Part shown: one piece after another, positions 27,481-36,731 of the stretch
Layout: each line of letters starts with the position of its first letter
How positions within the stretch are numbered: position 1 is the stretch's first letter
Assembly: GCF_039839275.1 (NCBI RefSeq)
Contig: NZ_JBDOQP010000003.1
Location: forward strand, 496,001-560,000
Source of the DNA: Aerobium sp039839275
GTDB lineage: Bacteria; Pseudomonadota; Alphaproteobacteria; Rhizobiales; Rhizobiaceae
Direction: 5' to 3'
DNA: 64,000 nt
Notes under the pieces: generated by a model
Told to the model about the DNA's origin: nothing
Database searches by the model: none
Seen by the model: only the letters and a program-made list of their open reading frames with translations
Made by a program: the position numbers and the translations under genes

Positions 27481-28866
27481 TCACGACTCTTGCGCTCTTC
27501 GCAACACGACTGTGGCTTTGAGGCCACCAAGGTCGGCTCGTTCAAGTTGGAGTGTACCACCGTACTCCTTCACGAGGTCGGCCACGATCGCGAGCCCCAG
27601 TCCGGTACCGGGCTTTGTTTCGTCCAACCGCCTGCCCCGCATGAGCGCATCGCGCGTCTTCTCCTCGGGGATGCCCGGCCCATCATCTTCGACGATCAGG
27701 CGGAACAGCCGGTGCGGTGACTCTCCCCGGTCAGCAACCACCTTCAGTGAAACGGTCGACCGCCCCCACTTCATTGCATTTTCGAGCAGATTGCCGACGA
27801 TCTCTTCGAAGTCTTCGCGCTCGCCCGAAAAAACGATCTCCTCGTCGGGCATGTCCAGTATCAGCCGCGCCTGCGGGTTGAGCTTGGCGATCACCCTGCC
27901 CATGCGGTTCAGCGTTTCCCTGACAGGTGTACGGAACACGATCGTGTCGCGCTGGGCCGCCATGCGTGCGCGCTGCAGATAATGGTCGACCTGTTGCCGC
28001 ATCGCTCCGGCCTGTTCGGCGATCAGGCTGCCCTTCTTGCCCCCGATGGCATGAGCTTCATTGATAAGCACGGCCAACGGAGTCTTGAGCGAGTGAGCAA
28101 GATTGCCGACCTGTGTGCGCGAGCGTTCGACGATGCGTCGATTGCTCTCGATGAGTTCGTTCGTCTCGTCCGCCAGCGGCGCGATTTCGGCGGGGAAGTT
28201 GCCGTCGAGCCGCTGCGCCGCACCTGCCCTGATATCCGCAAGCGCGCCACGAACCCGACGCAGCGGCTGCAGACCGACCAGGATGGCGAGCGCGTTGATG
28301 GCGATCATGCCAACGCCGAACAGGATGAGATACAGCCAGACTTGCCGTTCGAATGCATCGATGTCGGCCTCCAGCTCGGTGCGATTGCCCATCACGCGGA
28401 ATCGCGCGATGCGGTTGTCTGCGTCCAGAACGAACTCGCTTTCGATGACCTCGATATCCTCGCCGGCCAATCCCTCCGCCCGGTAGCTGCGCTGGAACTC
28501 ACGGTCGAACGGAACTTGCTCGGTTGGGGGAGAGGCGACCGGCCGTGTGAGGGAGAGCGATTCGAGCCGACCCTCGACATCGGAGACCGGCTCGACCGTC
28601 CAGTACCAGCCGGATTCAGGCACGGTGAAGCGAAGGTCGCCGAGATTTGGCGCACCCTGCAGCGTGCCATCGTCGGCGACACCGACAGAACTGATGAGGT
28701 TGAACAGATGCGCGGTCAGCAGGCTTTCGAACCCACGCTCGCTCGCCTGGCGGAACAACGTCGATATGATCGTGGCAATGACCAGTAGGGCCACGACTGC
28801 CCAGAGCGTCGAGAAAGCGACGACGCGAAACGTCAGGGAATTGAGCCGACCTCTCAGGGACGGCAT
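27481..28866 (-). CDS. feuQ: Sensor histidine kinase FeuQ
   Basis: A 461-residue inner-membrane kinase. ATG 28866 follows the feuP stop by 13 bases, with AGGGGCG before it. Two membrane helices (~13-38 and ~175-198) enclose a periplasmic sensor of ~135 residues. The phospho-acceptor region reads NLAHSLKTPLAVL. The ATPase domain has NLLENAMKWG, DDGPGIPEE and GTGLGLAIV. In Sinorhizobium, FeuQ with FeuP responds to low osmolarity and controls cyclic glucan export, needed for symbiosis. Here it is called by architecture, its partner and recalled gene order. Confidence 0.75.
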   Translation of the reverse strand: MPSLRGRLNSLTFRVVAFSTLWAVVALLVIATIISTLFRQASERGFESLLTAHLFNLISSVGVADDGTLQGAPNLGDLRFTVPESGWYWTVEPVSDVEGRLESLSLTRPVASPPTEQVPFDREFQRSYRAEGLAGEDIEVIESEFVLDADNRIARFRVMGNRTELEADIDAFERQVWLYLILFGVGMIAINALAILVGLQPLRRVRGALADIRAGAAQRLDGNFPAEIAPLADETNELIESNRRIVERSRTQVGNLAHSLKTPLAVLINEAHAIGGKKGSLIAEQAGAMRQQVDHYLQRARMAAQRDTIVFRTPVRETLNRMGRVIAKLNPQARLILDMPDEEIVFSGEREDFEEIVGNLLENAMKWGRSTVSLKVVADRGESPHRLFRLIVEDDGPGIPEEKTRDALMRGRRLDETKPGTGLGLAIVADLVKEYGGTLQLERADLGGLKATVVLRRAQES

Positions 28867-28879
28867 CGCCAAGCGCCCC

Positions 28880-29545
28880 TCACGCCTGCGGTGCCCGCAT
28901 GCGATAACCCATGCCGCGCACGGTCTCGATTAGGTCGATGCCCATCTTTCTGCGCAGGCGTCCGACAAAGACTTCGATCGTGTTGGAATCGCGGTCGAAA
29001 TCCTGATCGTAGAGATGCTCCACGAGTTCGGTCCGCGACACGACCTCGTTCATGTGATGCATCAGGTAGGCGAGCAGCCTGAATTCGTGCGACGTCAGCT
29101 TGAGCGGGACGCCGTCCACGTCCGCCTTCGATGCCTTGGTGTCGAGGCGCAGCGGTCCACATGTCAATTCAGACGAAGCATGTCCCGCCGCGCGCCGGAT
29201 CAGCGCGCGCAGTCGCGCCAGAACTTCCTCGATATGAAACGGCTTGGCGACATAGTCGTCGGCGCCCGCGTCGATACCGGCCACCTTGTCGCTCCAGCGG
29301 TCGCGGGCGGTCAGCATCAGGACCGGCATCTTGCGTCCGTCACGGCGCCACCGCTCGACGACACTGATGCCATCCATTTGAGGCAGCCCGATATCGAGGA
29401 TCACCGCGTCGTACGGCTCGGTATCGCCAAGAAAGTGCCCCTCTTCCCCGTCATAGGCCCGGTCGACGACATAGCCTCCGTCAGACAGCGCATCGGCTAT
29501 CTGGCGGTTCAGGTCCTTGTCGTCCTCGACCACGAGTATGCGCAT
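28880..29545 (-). CDS. feuP: Response regulator FeuP
   Basis: A 221-residue OmpR-type regulator. The receiver domain has VVEDDKDLN, the phospho-Asp in AVILDIGLPQMDG and Lys in YVAKPFHI. The winged-helix domain has LTSHEFRLLAYLMHH and TIEVFVGRLRRKMG. It sits directly before the FeuQ-like kinase and after the FeuN-like gene. Known role of the family: osmoregulation and expression of the cyclic-glucan exporter ndvA. No binding site was assigned. Confidence 0.8.
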   Translation of the reverse strand: MRILVVEDDKDLNRQIADALSDGGYVVDRAYDGEEGHFLGDTEPYDAVILDIGLPQMDGISVVERWRRDGRKMPVLMLTARDRWSDKVAGIDAGADDYVAKPFHIEEVLARLRALIRRAAGHASSELTCGPLRLDTKASKADVDGVPLKLTSHEFRLLAYLMHHMNEVVSRTELVEHLYDQDFDRDSNTIEVFVGRLRRKMGIDLIETVRGMGYRMRAPQA

Positions 29546-29611
29546 TGGGGCTCCTGTCTAACGGGGGTCAGGTTGACCGGAAGGTGCTGGTTCGTCGCGA
29601 TGATGGTCCGC

Positions 29612-29920
29612 TCAACCCAGTGGCACGACAATTTCGCTTCGGCGCGGGCGCTGGCCGTCGCGGGCTGGCATGAGTACCACGATGACGCAGACCTGCTGTC
29701 CGCCGCGAACTTCCGGCGTGGCGCGCGCGAGCTGACCGCCCATTTGCGCGGCCTGCTGCATCCCGATGGCATGGCAGTCGCCCGCGACGGGGATAACCGC
29801 TCCGACCGAAGGTGCCGCCTGCGGAATGGCGAGCGGCATCGAAACTGCCGACGTCGCCAGCAACCCGACCATCGAGGCCGTGGCGAGCGTCTTGCGCAGA
29901 ATGTTCAGGATCATCGTCAT
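29612..29920 (-). CDS. Small exported protein, candidate FeuN
   Basis: A 102-residue protein 66 bases before feuP on the same strand. Residues ~8-28 form a signal peptide (LATASMVGLLATSAVS). The mature part is short, with two cysteines (GDCHAIG and QQVCVIV) that could form a disulfide. In Sinorhizobium a small exported protein, FeuN, is encoded just before feuP and inhibits FeuQ in the periplasm. Position, size and export agree, but I could not align the sequences, so the identity is inferred from context. Confidence 0.5.
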   Translation of the reverse strand: MTMILNILRKTLATASMVGLLATSAVSMPLAIPQAAPSVGAVIPVAGDCHAIGMQQAAQMGGQLARATPEVRGGQQVCVIVVLMPARDGQRPRRSEIVVPLG

Positions 29921-29998
29921 ATCCCGCTTTTAACCCAAACGGGCTGAACGTGAAATGAACAATGGGCCCGCATTTTTCCTGTCATTTGTTTCTTACGG

Positions 29999-30205
29999 TC
30001 ACCGGATCAGATTGCGTGCGGCGACACGTCCGGCAATGGCCACAACACCGGCGATCGCCGTCACCGACTGGAGCACGGCATCCGTCAGCGACGCGGTCTC
30101 GGCATCGTCGAGCGGGAAGCCGAGTATGCCGGCGCCGGCTGAGGCGACAACGATAATGGACGCCCAGATCGTGCGTGAGAGATACCAGGGTTTGGCGGCT
30201 TCCAT
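29999..30205 (-). CDS. Small two-helix membrane protein, holin-like
   Basis: A 68-residue protein behind a strong AAGGAG site. It begins with a WYLSRTIWASIIV segment and has two hydrophobic helices (about 11-30 and 44-62) joined by an acidic loop (LDDAETASLTDA), with a basic C-terminus. This pattern is common next to lysis genes in rhizobial prophages. It is the last gene of the GTA cluster, 40 bases after the g15 stop, and is probably co-transcribed with it. A role in releasing particles by lysis is inferred. No endolysin gene is beside it. Confidence 0.55.
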   Translation of the reverse strand: MEAAKPWYLSRTIWASIIVVASAGAGILGFPLDDAETASLTDAVLQSVTAIAGVVAIAGRVAARNLIR

Positions 30206-30245
30206 CGATTTCTCCTTTTTTTGGAATGTTTTAAGCGCTCTTGCA

Positions 30246-33200
30246 TCAACTCAGAACAAAGCTCCGGCTGGCAGGAAGCCCCGCCCCTGCGGTGGCGCTG
30301 AGTTGCCGGACGGTGACCAGGATCGTCGCAGGCAGCGACGAGAAGTCCTCTTCAAGGAGGTCGACTGGATAGGTCCATTCCGAGTCCGTCGTTTCGACAG
30401 TCCTGATTGGGGCTCCACTCACAGTGGAGACATCGACACGGTATCGCTCGAATTCTTCTCCGAGCGGTATGTCCTCCCCGATCCAGCTATCCGCATCCAC
30501 CCTGCCGCGCCGTGTCCAACGCAGGAGCGCATCTCCATCCGCCTGCCTTTCGAGGCGCAGGTGGACAGGCGAAAGCGCTAGTCTTGCGCGGCTTCCGCCC
30601 GCCTGCGTCAACGCGGCAAAAACCGGATCACCGAAGCTGTGGCCCGACGGACCGACCCTCCAGTTGAGCGGAATGCCGGTCTGTTCGGGTGAAATTCCTG
30701 CCTTCACCACCGAACTGTCGAGCAGAACGAACGATGCGCCGCTCTCGGCGCCAGCCTGCATCGCGTCCTCGGTACCGAACTGCCCGCGCAGCAGCTCGCT
30801 CAACCTCCATAGCGCGGGGCCGATCTCTTCCGCCGTCCGGAACTGCACAACCTCCCAGGCTCCGCCCGCCGAAAGGACAGCTGCCATGTTGGATCCGTTC
30901 AGCAATTGCAGCATGGAGATGCTCGCCACCTCGCCATTGTAGAGTGCCACGGTGATGGCATTGCTTCGATCCAGCCGGGACCATGGTCCCGCGCCCAGCG
31001 GCTCCGAAAGCGCGCCAAGCGTCGCCGGACTGACGATGCTTGCGCTATGGGCAAATCCGGTATCTTCCGGCGAAGCGTAGACGATCTGGCTGCGCCACGG
31101 CTTGGCGTAGGCAGCGATCCGCAACTGGTCCTGCGTAGCCGCTCCGCCCGGCATGGCGGGCAGGTCCATCATCACCACGTGCGGCGTCCCGGCGATAGCC
31201 GGCAAGGACGCCAGACGTGTGATGCGGCTCGGCCGCCAGGGCGTTGGTGTCACACGCTCCAGCCGCCGTGCCGTAATCTTGCGGCTGAGCCCTGCTTCCA
31301 CGTCCGAGACGAGATAGATGCCGTCCGCGCCTTCCAAACTCACGAGGGTGCCCGGCACGAGCGCCACCGACGACGCCGGCAGGGCGAAGGCGAGGCCGTT
31401 GCGCGCAACCCGCTTGCGATACATCCAGTCTTCCACGAGCGCCGCTGCCGCGCCTTCCTCCAGGCCTCCCTGAATGCTGAGAGTACGACTTCCGCCACCG
31501 CCGCCGTCAGGCAAGGCAATGCGCGCCACCGATGTCTGATATTCCCGAAAAGGCTCGACGAAGTTGAGCTCGACCTCCTCGGGCAGCTCATGGTCCGCCG
31601 AACGCATGCGCTCCATGGTGGAGCCCGTCTCGGGGACGACGATGTCTCCGATCGGGGTTGCGGCGCCGACTGTCGCGCCCTCGTCGCGAAATACCAGCGT
31701 CCCGTCGTCACTGTGCACGGCGATGCCGTGAAGTTCAGCGAGCGGCTCCAGCGCGGAGCGCGCCGTGCCCGGGCTCGCCACGAGGTAACCCATCAGGCTT
31801 CCGCCCACGCGAGACACGTCGGCAGGCGGCAATCCGTGATCGTTGAGGATGGCCGTGATCAGGTCGCTGGTCGCGATGCTGGAAATCCGGCCGTTCAGCC
31901 AATGGCCGCGATGCCAGTTCTCGTCGTCTTTCCACACGTCGCGGCGCAGCGGGAAGGCCGGAAACGGCCGGGCATCCCATGCCCACAGATAGAATCTGTC
32001 CGCATCCACCATTCTCCCTCCATAGAGATCGGAGATCGGATTGGACCCCGGCTCGAAATCAATGCTGTCGGGGCGCCAATACTCGAAATGAGCCGACAGG
32101 AAGCGTTGCTGGGCCACGTCGGAACGCCCGCCCGATGAGAAATAGGGCATCGCATTCTCCGACGATTTCGCGTCGGGAAAGACGTTCGGCTGGTTCGGTC
32201 CCTTGTCGACCGCCGGACACCCGAGTTCCGTGAACCAGATCGGCTTGGATTGCGGCACCCAGGCCGTGGGCGATCCAGCCTCGACGCCGTCAACGCGATC
32301 GTAGTGCTGGTTTTCCCACCAAGAACGCAGGTCCTTGTACCGGTAGACCCATGGCTTTCCATAAGCGCCGTCGGTGATCGGCGTGCGGCTGCGTGTCACC
32401 CTTGCCGCCATATCGGCATAGTACCAGTTGTAGCCCTCGCCGCGCCCCACCTGACTGCGCAGCCCGTCCCGATCATACGGTTCGTTGAACCCATCCGGAT
32501 TGCCCCCGGCATAATCGGCGTCGCGCCAATCCGACAGCGGCATGTAGTTGTCGATCCCCACCGCAGTGATGGCGGAATGCGACCACAGCGCATCGAGGTG
32601 GAAGAAGACGTCACCCGAGCCGTCGGCGGGCTGGTATCCGAAATATTCGGTCCAGTCGGCCCCGTAGGTGATTGCCGTGCCTGGTCCCAATATCGATCGT
32701 GCGTCGTCGGCGAGTTCGCACAGCACTTCGACGAAAGGAAAGGCATTTGCCTCGTCGCGCAGCGTCGAGAGCCCTCGCATTTCCGAGCCGAGCAGGAACG
32801 TGTCGACCCCACCGGCGGCGGCGCCCAGTCGAGCGTAGTGCAGGATCAGCCGTCGATAGCCCCAGTCCTCTTCATTGCCTGAAAACACGATTTCGCCGTC
32901 CTCGAAGGCGAGATCTTCCGGCGAAACGCCGCCGCAGAATGTCGCGACTTGGCTGCGCGCAGAATTCGTCTTGTCGGCACTGTCGAGTTGCAGCGGCGCG
33001 GGATCGCAGGTGATCCGCCCACGCCATGGAAACGGCGGCTGGCTGTCGCCGCCATACGGATTGGGCAGGCTGTTATCGGCCGGCACATCCATCATCATGA
33101 AAGGGTAAAGCGCCACCCGCAGGCCCCTGCTTCGGATTTCGGCGATGCACTCGATGACCGACTGGTCCGATGGCGTCCCGCCATAAGCCGCTGCGCCGTC

Positions 33201-34145
33201 GACCAAGCTCACGGTCGCCGCATCGACGCGCTCCACGCCGCAGACTTTCCACGGCTCGGAGTAGTCCGTGGCGTTGTTGTCGATGACCGCCGGGCGCACC
33301 TTGCAGGCGCCAGCCCGCAGGTCATCTCCGAACCAGGTGACGACAACCGCCACTTCTTCCAGGTTTGGGCACAGCATCTGGAGTTCATCGAGCGATGCGA
33401 CGATGTCGGCGGCGCCATGCAGAACATGCCTGTTGACCTGGATCGTCTCCCCCGGGACAGGAGTGCGCACCACCGGTCGCGGCATCAGGCCATATTCCGT
33501 CGCTCCGGGAAGCAGAACAACGGATTTGATACGTTCGTTGACCGCGCCGAGCGGGCGCATGACCTCGAATTGCAACTGTGGGATACGGTTGCCGTAGTCG
33601 TTCAGGGGAAACCGCTCGAGCACCGCATATGCCAGGCCGCGATAGGACGGTGCGTTGCCGTCGCCCTGTTTCGCGGCAATCAGCGGGTCGACTGCCTGGG
33701 TCTCGCTGCCGTCATGAATGCGGATCGTCACCTGGTCGAGATCGACTTCACGCCCGTCCGCCCAGATGCGCCGCACGCCGGCGATCGGCCCCTCGCACAG
33801 CGCGAACGCCGCATTGCAGAAATAGCTGTAGGTCGTAACCTTCGGGCCGCGCCCCTTACCGCCTTGGCGTTCGGTGGTTTGCTCCTCCTCGAACCGCGTC
33901 GCCCAGATGATGTTTCCACCGATCCGCATCGTCCCGTAAACTCGCGCGATCGGAACGCCTTCCTCCGCGAGAAACGGCTGCATTCCGCCAAGGCGAGGAC
34001 CTTCGAGCCGCCGTGTGCTCTCGATGAGGCTCCGGTCCAGCATGAAGCCGGCCATGGCGCCGGCGGCCGAGCCGATTGCGCTGCCGATAGGGCCGATCAT
34101 CCCGCCGAGAAACGACCCGGCAGCCTGAAGCACGATTGTCGCCAT
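30246..34145 (-). CDS. GTA g15: host-specificity / tail tip (TIM-barrel) protein
   Basis: The largest gene of the window, 1299 residues, starting at ATG 34145 after GAGAGGAG. The N-terminus has a glycine- and alanine-rich hydrophobic stretch (SFLGGMIGPIGSAIGS). The middle (~430-760) matches the GTA TIM-barrel-like domain, with many Trp/Tyr/Asp residues (YGADWTEYFGY, IWFTELGCPAVD). A phage-tail module follows, and a C-terminal beta-rich receptor-binding part. In RcGTA the corresponding protein is the megatron of the baseplate, which reaches the recipient surface. Intact. Confidence 0.92.
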   Translation of the reverse strand: MATIVLQAAGSFLGGMIGPIGSAIGSAAGAMAGFMLDRSLIESTRRLEGPRLGGMQPFLAEEGVPIARVYGTMRIGGNIIWATRFEEEQTTERQGGKGRGPKVTTYSYFCNAAFALCEGPIAGVRRIWADGREVDLDQVTIRIHDGSETQAVDPLIAAKQGDGNAPSYRGLAYAVLERFPLNDYGNRIPQLQFEVMRPLGAVNERIKSVVLLPGATEYGLMPRPVVRTPVPGETIQVNRHVLHGAADIVASLDELQMLCPNLEEVAVVVTWFGDDLRAGACKVRPAVIDNNATDYSEPWKVCGVERVDAATVSLVDGAAAYGGTPSDQSVIECIAEIRSRGLRVALYPFMMMDVPADNSLPNPYGGDSQPPFPWRGRITCDPAPLQLDSADKTNSARSQVATFCGGVSPEDLAFEDGEIVFSGNEEDWGYRRLILHYARLGAAAGGVDTFLLGSEMRGLSTLRDEANAFPFVEVLCELADDARSILGPGTAITYGADWTEYFGYQPADGSGDVFFHLDALWSHSAITAVGIDNYMPLSDWRDADYAGGNPDGFNEPYDRDGLRSQVGRGEGYNWYYADMAARVTRSRTPITDGAYGKPWVYRYKDLRSWWENQHYDRVDGVEAGSPTAWVPQSKPIWFTELGCPAVDKGPNQPNVFPDAKSSENAMPYFSSGGRSDVAQQRFLSAHFEYWRPDSIDFEPGSNPISDLYGGRMVDADRFYLWAWDARPFPAFPLRRDVWKDDENWHRGHWLNGRISSIATSDLITAILNDHGLPPADVSRVGGSLMGYLVASPGTARSALEPLAELHGIAVHSDDGTLVFRDEGATVGAATPIGDIVVPETGSTMERMRSADHELPEEVELNFVEPFREYQTSVARIALPDGGGGGSRTLSIQGGLEEGAAAALVEDWMYRKRVARNGLAFALPASSVALVPGTLVSLEGADGIYLVSDVEAGLSRKITARRLERVTPTPWRPSRITRLASLPAIAGTPHVVMMDLPAMPGGAATQDQLRIAAYAKPWRSQIVYASPEDTGFAHSASIVSPATLGALSEPLGAGPWSRLDRSNAITVALYNGEVASISMLQLLNGSNMAAVLSAGGAWEVVQFRTAEEIGPALWRLSELLRGQFGTEDAMQAGAESGASFVLLDSSVVKAGISPEQTGIPLNWRVGPSGHSFGDPVFAALTQAGGSRARLALSPVHLRLERQADGDALLRWTRRGRVDADSWIGEDIPLGEEFERYRVDVSTVSGAPIRTVETTDSEWTYPVDLLEEDFSSLPATILVTVRQLSATAGAGLPASRSFVLS

Positions 34146-34169
34146 GTCCGGCGGCTCCTCTCAGCAATT

Positions 34170-34613
34170 CTAAGTCACGGGTGGGAAGGCGAAGACGCCG
34201 GCGATGCGCCGCCGCCATTGCGGGACAAGCGTTGAGACCATCACCGCGTGCCCTTCATAGGCGTGAATGAAGCTGTCTGAGGACGCCAGGATGCCGAGAT
34301 GCTTGGCGGGATAGTGCGGTCGCCAGCGAAACAGCAGCACGTCGCCAGGCCGTGCCTCGTCCTGCGGCTTTTGCCGGCAATGGGTACGGGCGGCATCGAA
34401 CAGCAGGTCCCGGCCCCCGGCCTCGGCCCAGTCAGGCGCATACGGACCGGGAGTTGCCGGTTCACAGCCGTAAAGCGCCCGCCAGATCCCGCGCACCAGC
34501 CCCAGGCAGTCGCAGCCGACGCCTCGCGTCGATCCCTGATGCCGGTAGGGCGTGCCCAGCCATCGCGTCGCCTCGGCAAGAGCAGCGGATGCCTCGTCGC
34601 GATGATGCGTCAT
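34170..34613 (-). CDS. GTA g14: NlpC/P60 cell-wall peptidase
   Basis: A 147-residue tail-associated peptidase. The catalytic cysteine is in GVGCDCLGLVRG and the histidine in KHLGILAS. An Asp/Glu-rich region after PGDVLLFRW matches the phage NlpC/P60 subfamily. It probably cuts recipient peptidoglycan during DNA delivery. Its ATG overlaps the g13 stop, and g15 follows after 24 bases. Confidence 0.93.
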   Translation of the reverse strand: MTHHRDEASAALAEATRWLGTPYRHQGSTRGVGCDCLGLVRGIWRALYGCEPATPGPYAPDWAEAGGRDLLFDAARTHCRQKPQDEARPGDVLLFRWRPHYPAKHLGILASSDSFIHAYEGHAVMVSTLVPQWRRRIAGVFAFPPVT

Positions 34614-35497
34614 TCGACGATCGGTCCGCCATCGAAGATGCCGCCATCGGTTACGTAGCCGTACGCTGCATCATTCCCGGGAAGATGCGGAAATCCTCTG
34701 AAATTCAAGGGATTGCCAAACTTCGTCTTGCAGGTCGAAAACCGCTTGTCGCACCCTGCCACCACCGAGAATGCCGTGCCGGGCGGCGGCACCTGCTCTG
34801 TTGGAGGCAGGACCAGCAGGACGCCTTCAGGGGTCCGCTTGTGGTCCAGCAGCGTCGCCGTCCTGCCCACCAGCACACCGCTTGCCCAGGTGACATGCCC
34901 GAACGAGAACCAGCCGACGGTGAAACCATCAAGGCCACTCACGGATACCGTTGCAGGCGCCGTCTGGGACGTGACCACGCCGCTGCCGTTGAATTCGCTG
35001 CCGGCGAGCGACACGCCACACCGTGCGTCGCCGAGGCGCGCGTCGCAAAGCCTCCGAAGATAACGCCCGTTCGGCTGATCGAGGCTCGCGGCCATGCTCT
35101 CCAGTTCAGCGATGAAGCGGCTGTCCGAACGCGTGATCCTGCCGATCGACGAACGCCTGATCAGTGCGAATTCGCTCGGCGCGTTCCAGTTGACGAGCCG
35201 CGTTTCCACCACCGCGCCATCGAACAGCCCGGCCTCGAGTTCGGCCTCGTCGAGCACCTCCGACGAAAGCGCGCCTTCGACATCGACGGTGTCGATCGCC
35301 ATGCCGAGCGACGCGCGTGCCTCGCTTTGCGAAAAGCCGCTCTGCGGGTTGTAAGCCACGCCATCAACGACAAGTGGGCGATCATGGTCCGTGAATCCGA
35401 AGCTCTGCCCGTCACGTCGCACGACGCGCCAGCAATGGCACAACATGGTGCAGCGCTGCTCCAGATGCGCCAGGAAGTCAGGATTAATTTCCGTCAT
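34610..35497 (-). CDS. GTA g13: DUF2163 baseplate hub protein
   Basis: A 295-residue protein with an N-terminal DUF2163 domain (CHCWRVVRRDGQSFGFTDHD) and a C-terminal phage BR0599-type domain with cysteines (GCDKRFSTCKTKFGN). In the RcGTA structure the homologue forms the tail hub and binds an iron-sulfur cluster through cysteines; a set of Cys residues is visible here. Both ends overlap neighbours by ATGA, giving translational coupling to g12 and g14. Confidence 0.92.
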   Translation of the reverse strand: MTEINPDFLAHLEQRCTMLCHCWRVVRRDGQSFGFTDHDRPLVVDGVAYNPQSGFSQSEARASLGMAIDTVDVEGALSSEVLDEAELEAGLFDGAVVETRLVNWNAPSEFALIRRSSIGRITRSDSRFIAELESMAASLDQPNGRYLRRLCDARLGDARCGVSLAGSEFNGSGVVTSQTAPATVSVSGLDGFTVGWFSFGHVTWASGVLVGRTATLLDHKRTPEGVLLVLPPTEQVPPPGTAFSVVAGCDKRFSTCKTKFGNPLNFRGFPHLPGNDAAYGYVTDGGIFDGGPIVE

Positions 35498-36135
35498 GGC
35501 TCGATCTCGACGATGGGTATTGACGGGATTTGCCCGGCGTTGAACGCGCTCAGGCTGATCGCGATCCGCTCGGCGTCGAAGCGCGCGGGCACGTCGAACT
35601 CGAAACCGGCCGTAATCTCCTGTCCCGCAACCGGGATCGACCCCGGCTCGAAAGTGACGATGCCGGTCGCGGTGTCGACGCTGAAGTCCGCCGGACTGTC
35701 CAGTTCCGTGCCGGCGACGGCAATCCGTACGGTGCCGGCGACTGGCTTGCGGATCGCCCGGTCATACGCGTCCTCCGTTTCGCCGTACCGTTTGACCAGT
35801 TGAAATTCCGCACGCACACCATCGCCTGTGCCGATGTGCTGGTCGGCCGCCTGCACCTGCTGGTCAGGAGGACACGACTTCATGTCGAACGGATCGCGAA
35901 AGCGGAATCCATGAAACGAGCCGCGGCGCGCCTCGAAGAACGCGATGATCTCGTAAAGATCGGAAAGGGATCGCACACCGGTTCCAGCATCGAAATGTCG
36001 ACGGGAGCGGGCGAAGCGCAGGTTGCGGTGTTCGCGCCCGGACGTCAGCGAGACGATCTCGTTGCGTCGCTCCGGGCCGCCGGTCGCCCCGAAGGAAACG
36101 TCCACGGGGAACCGTATTTCGTGAAATGCGTCCAT
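35494..36135 (-). CDS. GTA g12: DUF2460 distal tail protein
   Basis: A 213-residue protein of the DUF2460/TIGR02217 family. The start is MDAFHEIRFPVDVSFGATGG and a typical RSLSDLYEIIAFFEARRG segment is at ~50-67. In RcGTA it is the distal tail ring that links tube and baseplate. It lies 8 bases after g11 and overlaps g13 by 4 bases. Intact. Confidence 0.92.
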   Translation of the reverse strand: MDAFHEIRFPVDVSFGATGGPERRNEIVSLTSGREHRNLRFARSRRHFDAGTGVRSLSDLYEIIAFFEARRGSFHGFRFRDPFDMKSCPPDQQVQAADQHIGTGDGVRAEFQLVKRYGETEDAYDRAIRKPVAGTVRIAVAGTELDSPADFSVDTATGIVTFEPGSIPVAGQEITAGFEFDVPARFDAERIAISLSAFNAGQIPSIPIVEIEP

Positions 36136-36143
36136 TTCGAACC

Positions 36144-36731
36144 TCAGATCGTTCGAGAGCCGCGGGAGACGGCGCGCGCCAGCATTCCGGTGATCTGCGC
36201 CTCCGACTTGCGGAAGGAAGCAGCGTCCTGGGTACTGACGTTGAAGACGACGTTGACGCCGCTGCCACCGCCCGCCCCTGCCACCCCCAGCCTTCCGTCA
36301 GATCCCCGCCTGAGTGGCAGGATCGCTTCAGCGCCTGCCTCTCCCATCAGGCCCGTCGCCCCACCGGACATCGGAAAATAGGTCGGAGCGGCGATCACAC
36401 CGCCGCTTGCGAACGGAGTGATAGGGCCGGTGACGCCTCCCTTGGCAAAAGGAAGAACGTTACCGATCCCCCCGAACAGGCCGGCACTGAAGCGCGAGAA
36501 AAGGCCGGTCAGCGGCTGGAGCCCTTGGCTGAGCGCCATGCCGGCCAGGTTCATGCCGACACGCCGCAGCACGTCTTCCAGCGACTTGCCGCCAACCACC
36601 GCCTCACGCATCGCCCCGCTGAGCTGACGCCCGAAACTGTCGGACAACCGCGTCAAGTCTGCCATGGCGTCTGCGAAAGGTCGCGTGTCGGCATCGATGC
36701 GCACTTCAAGGCGCGTTGGGTCGTCCGTCAT
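36144..36731 (-). CDS. GTA g11: short tail tape-measure protein
   Basis: A 195-residue protein. The N-terminal ~70 residues are helical (LTRLSDSFGRQLSGAMREAV), and the middle is glycine-rich with hydrophobic patches (FAKGGVTGPITPFASGGV). This is the pattern of phage lambda-family tape measures, but it is very short, as in RcGTA. Tape length fixes tail length, so a short tail is expected. The start overlaps the preceding chaperone gene (ATGA). Confidence 0.85.
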   Translation of the reverse strand: MTDDPTRLEVRIDADTRPFADAMADLTRLSDSFGRQLSGAMREAVVGGKSLEDVLRRVGMNLAGMALSQGLQPLTGLFSRFSAGLFGGIGNVLPFAKGGVTGPITPFASGGVIAAPTYFPMSGGATGLMGEAGAEAILPLRRGSDGRLGVAGAGGGSGVNVVFNVSTQDAASFRKSEAQITGMLARAVSRGSRTI

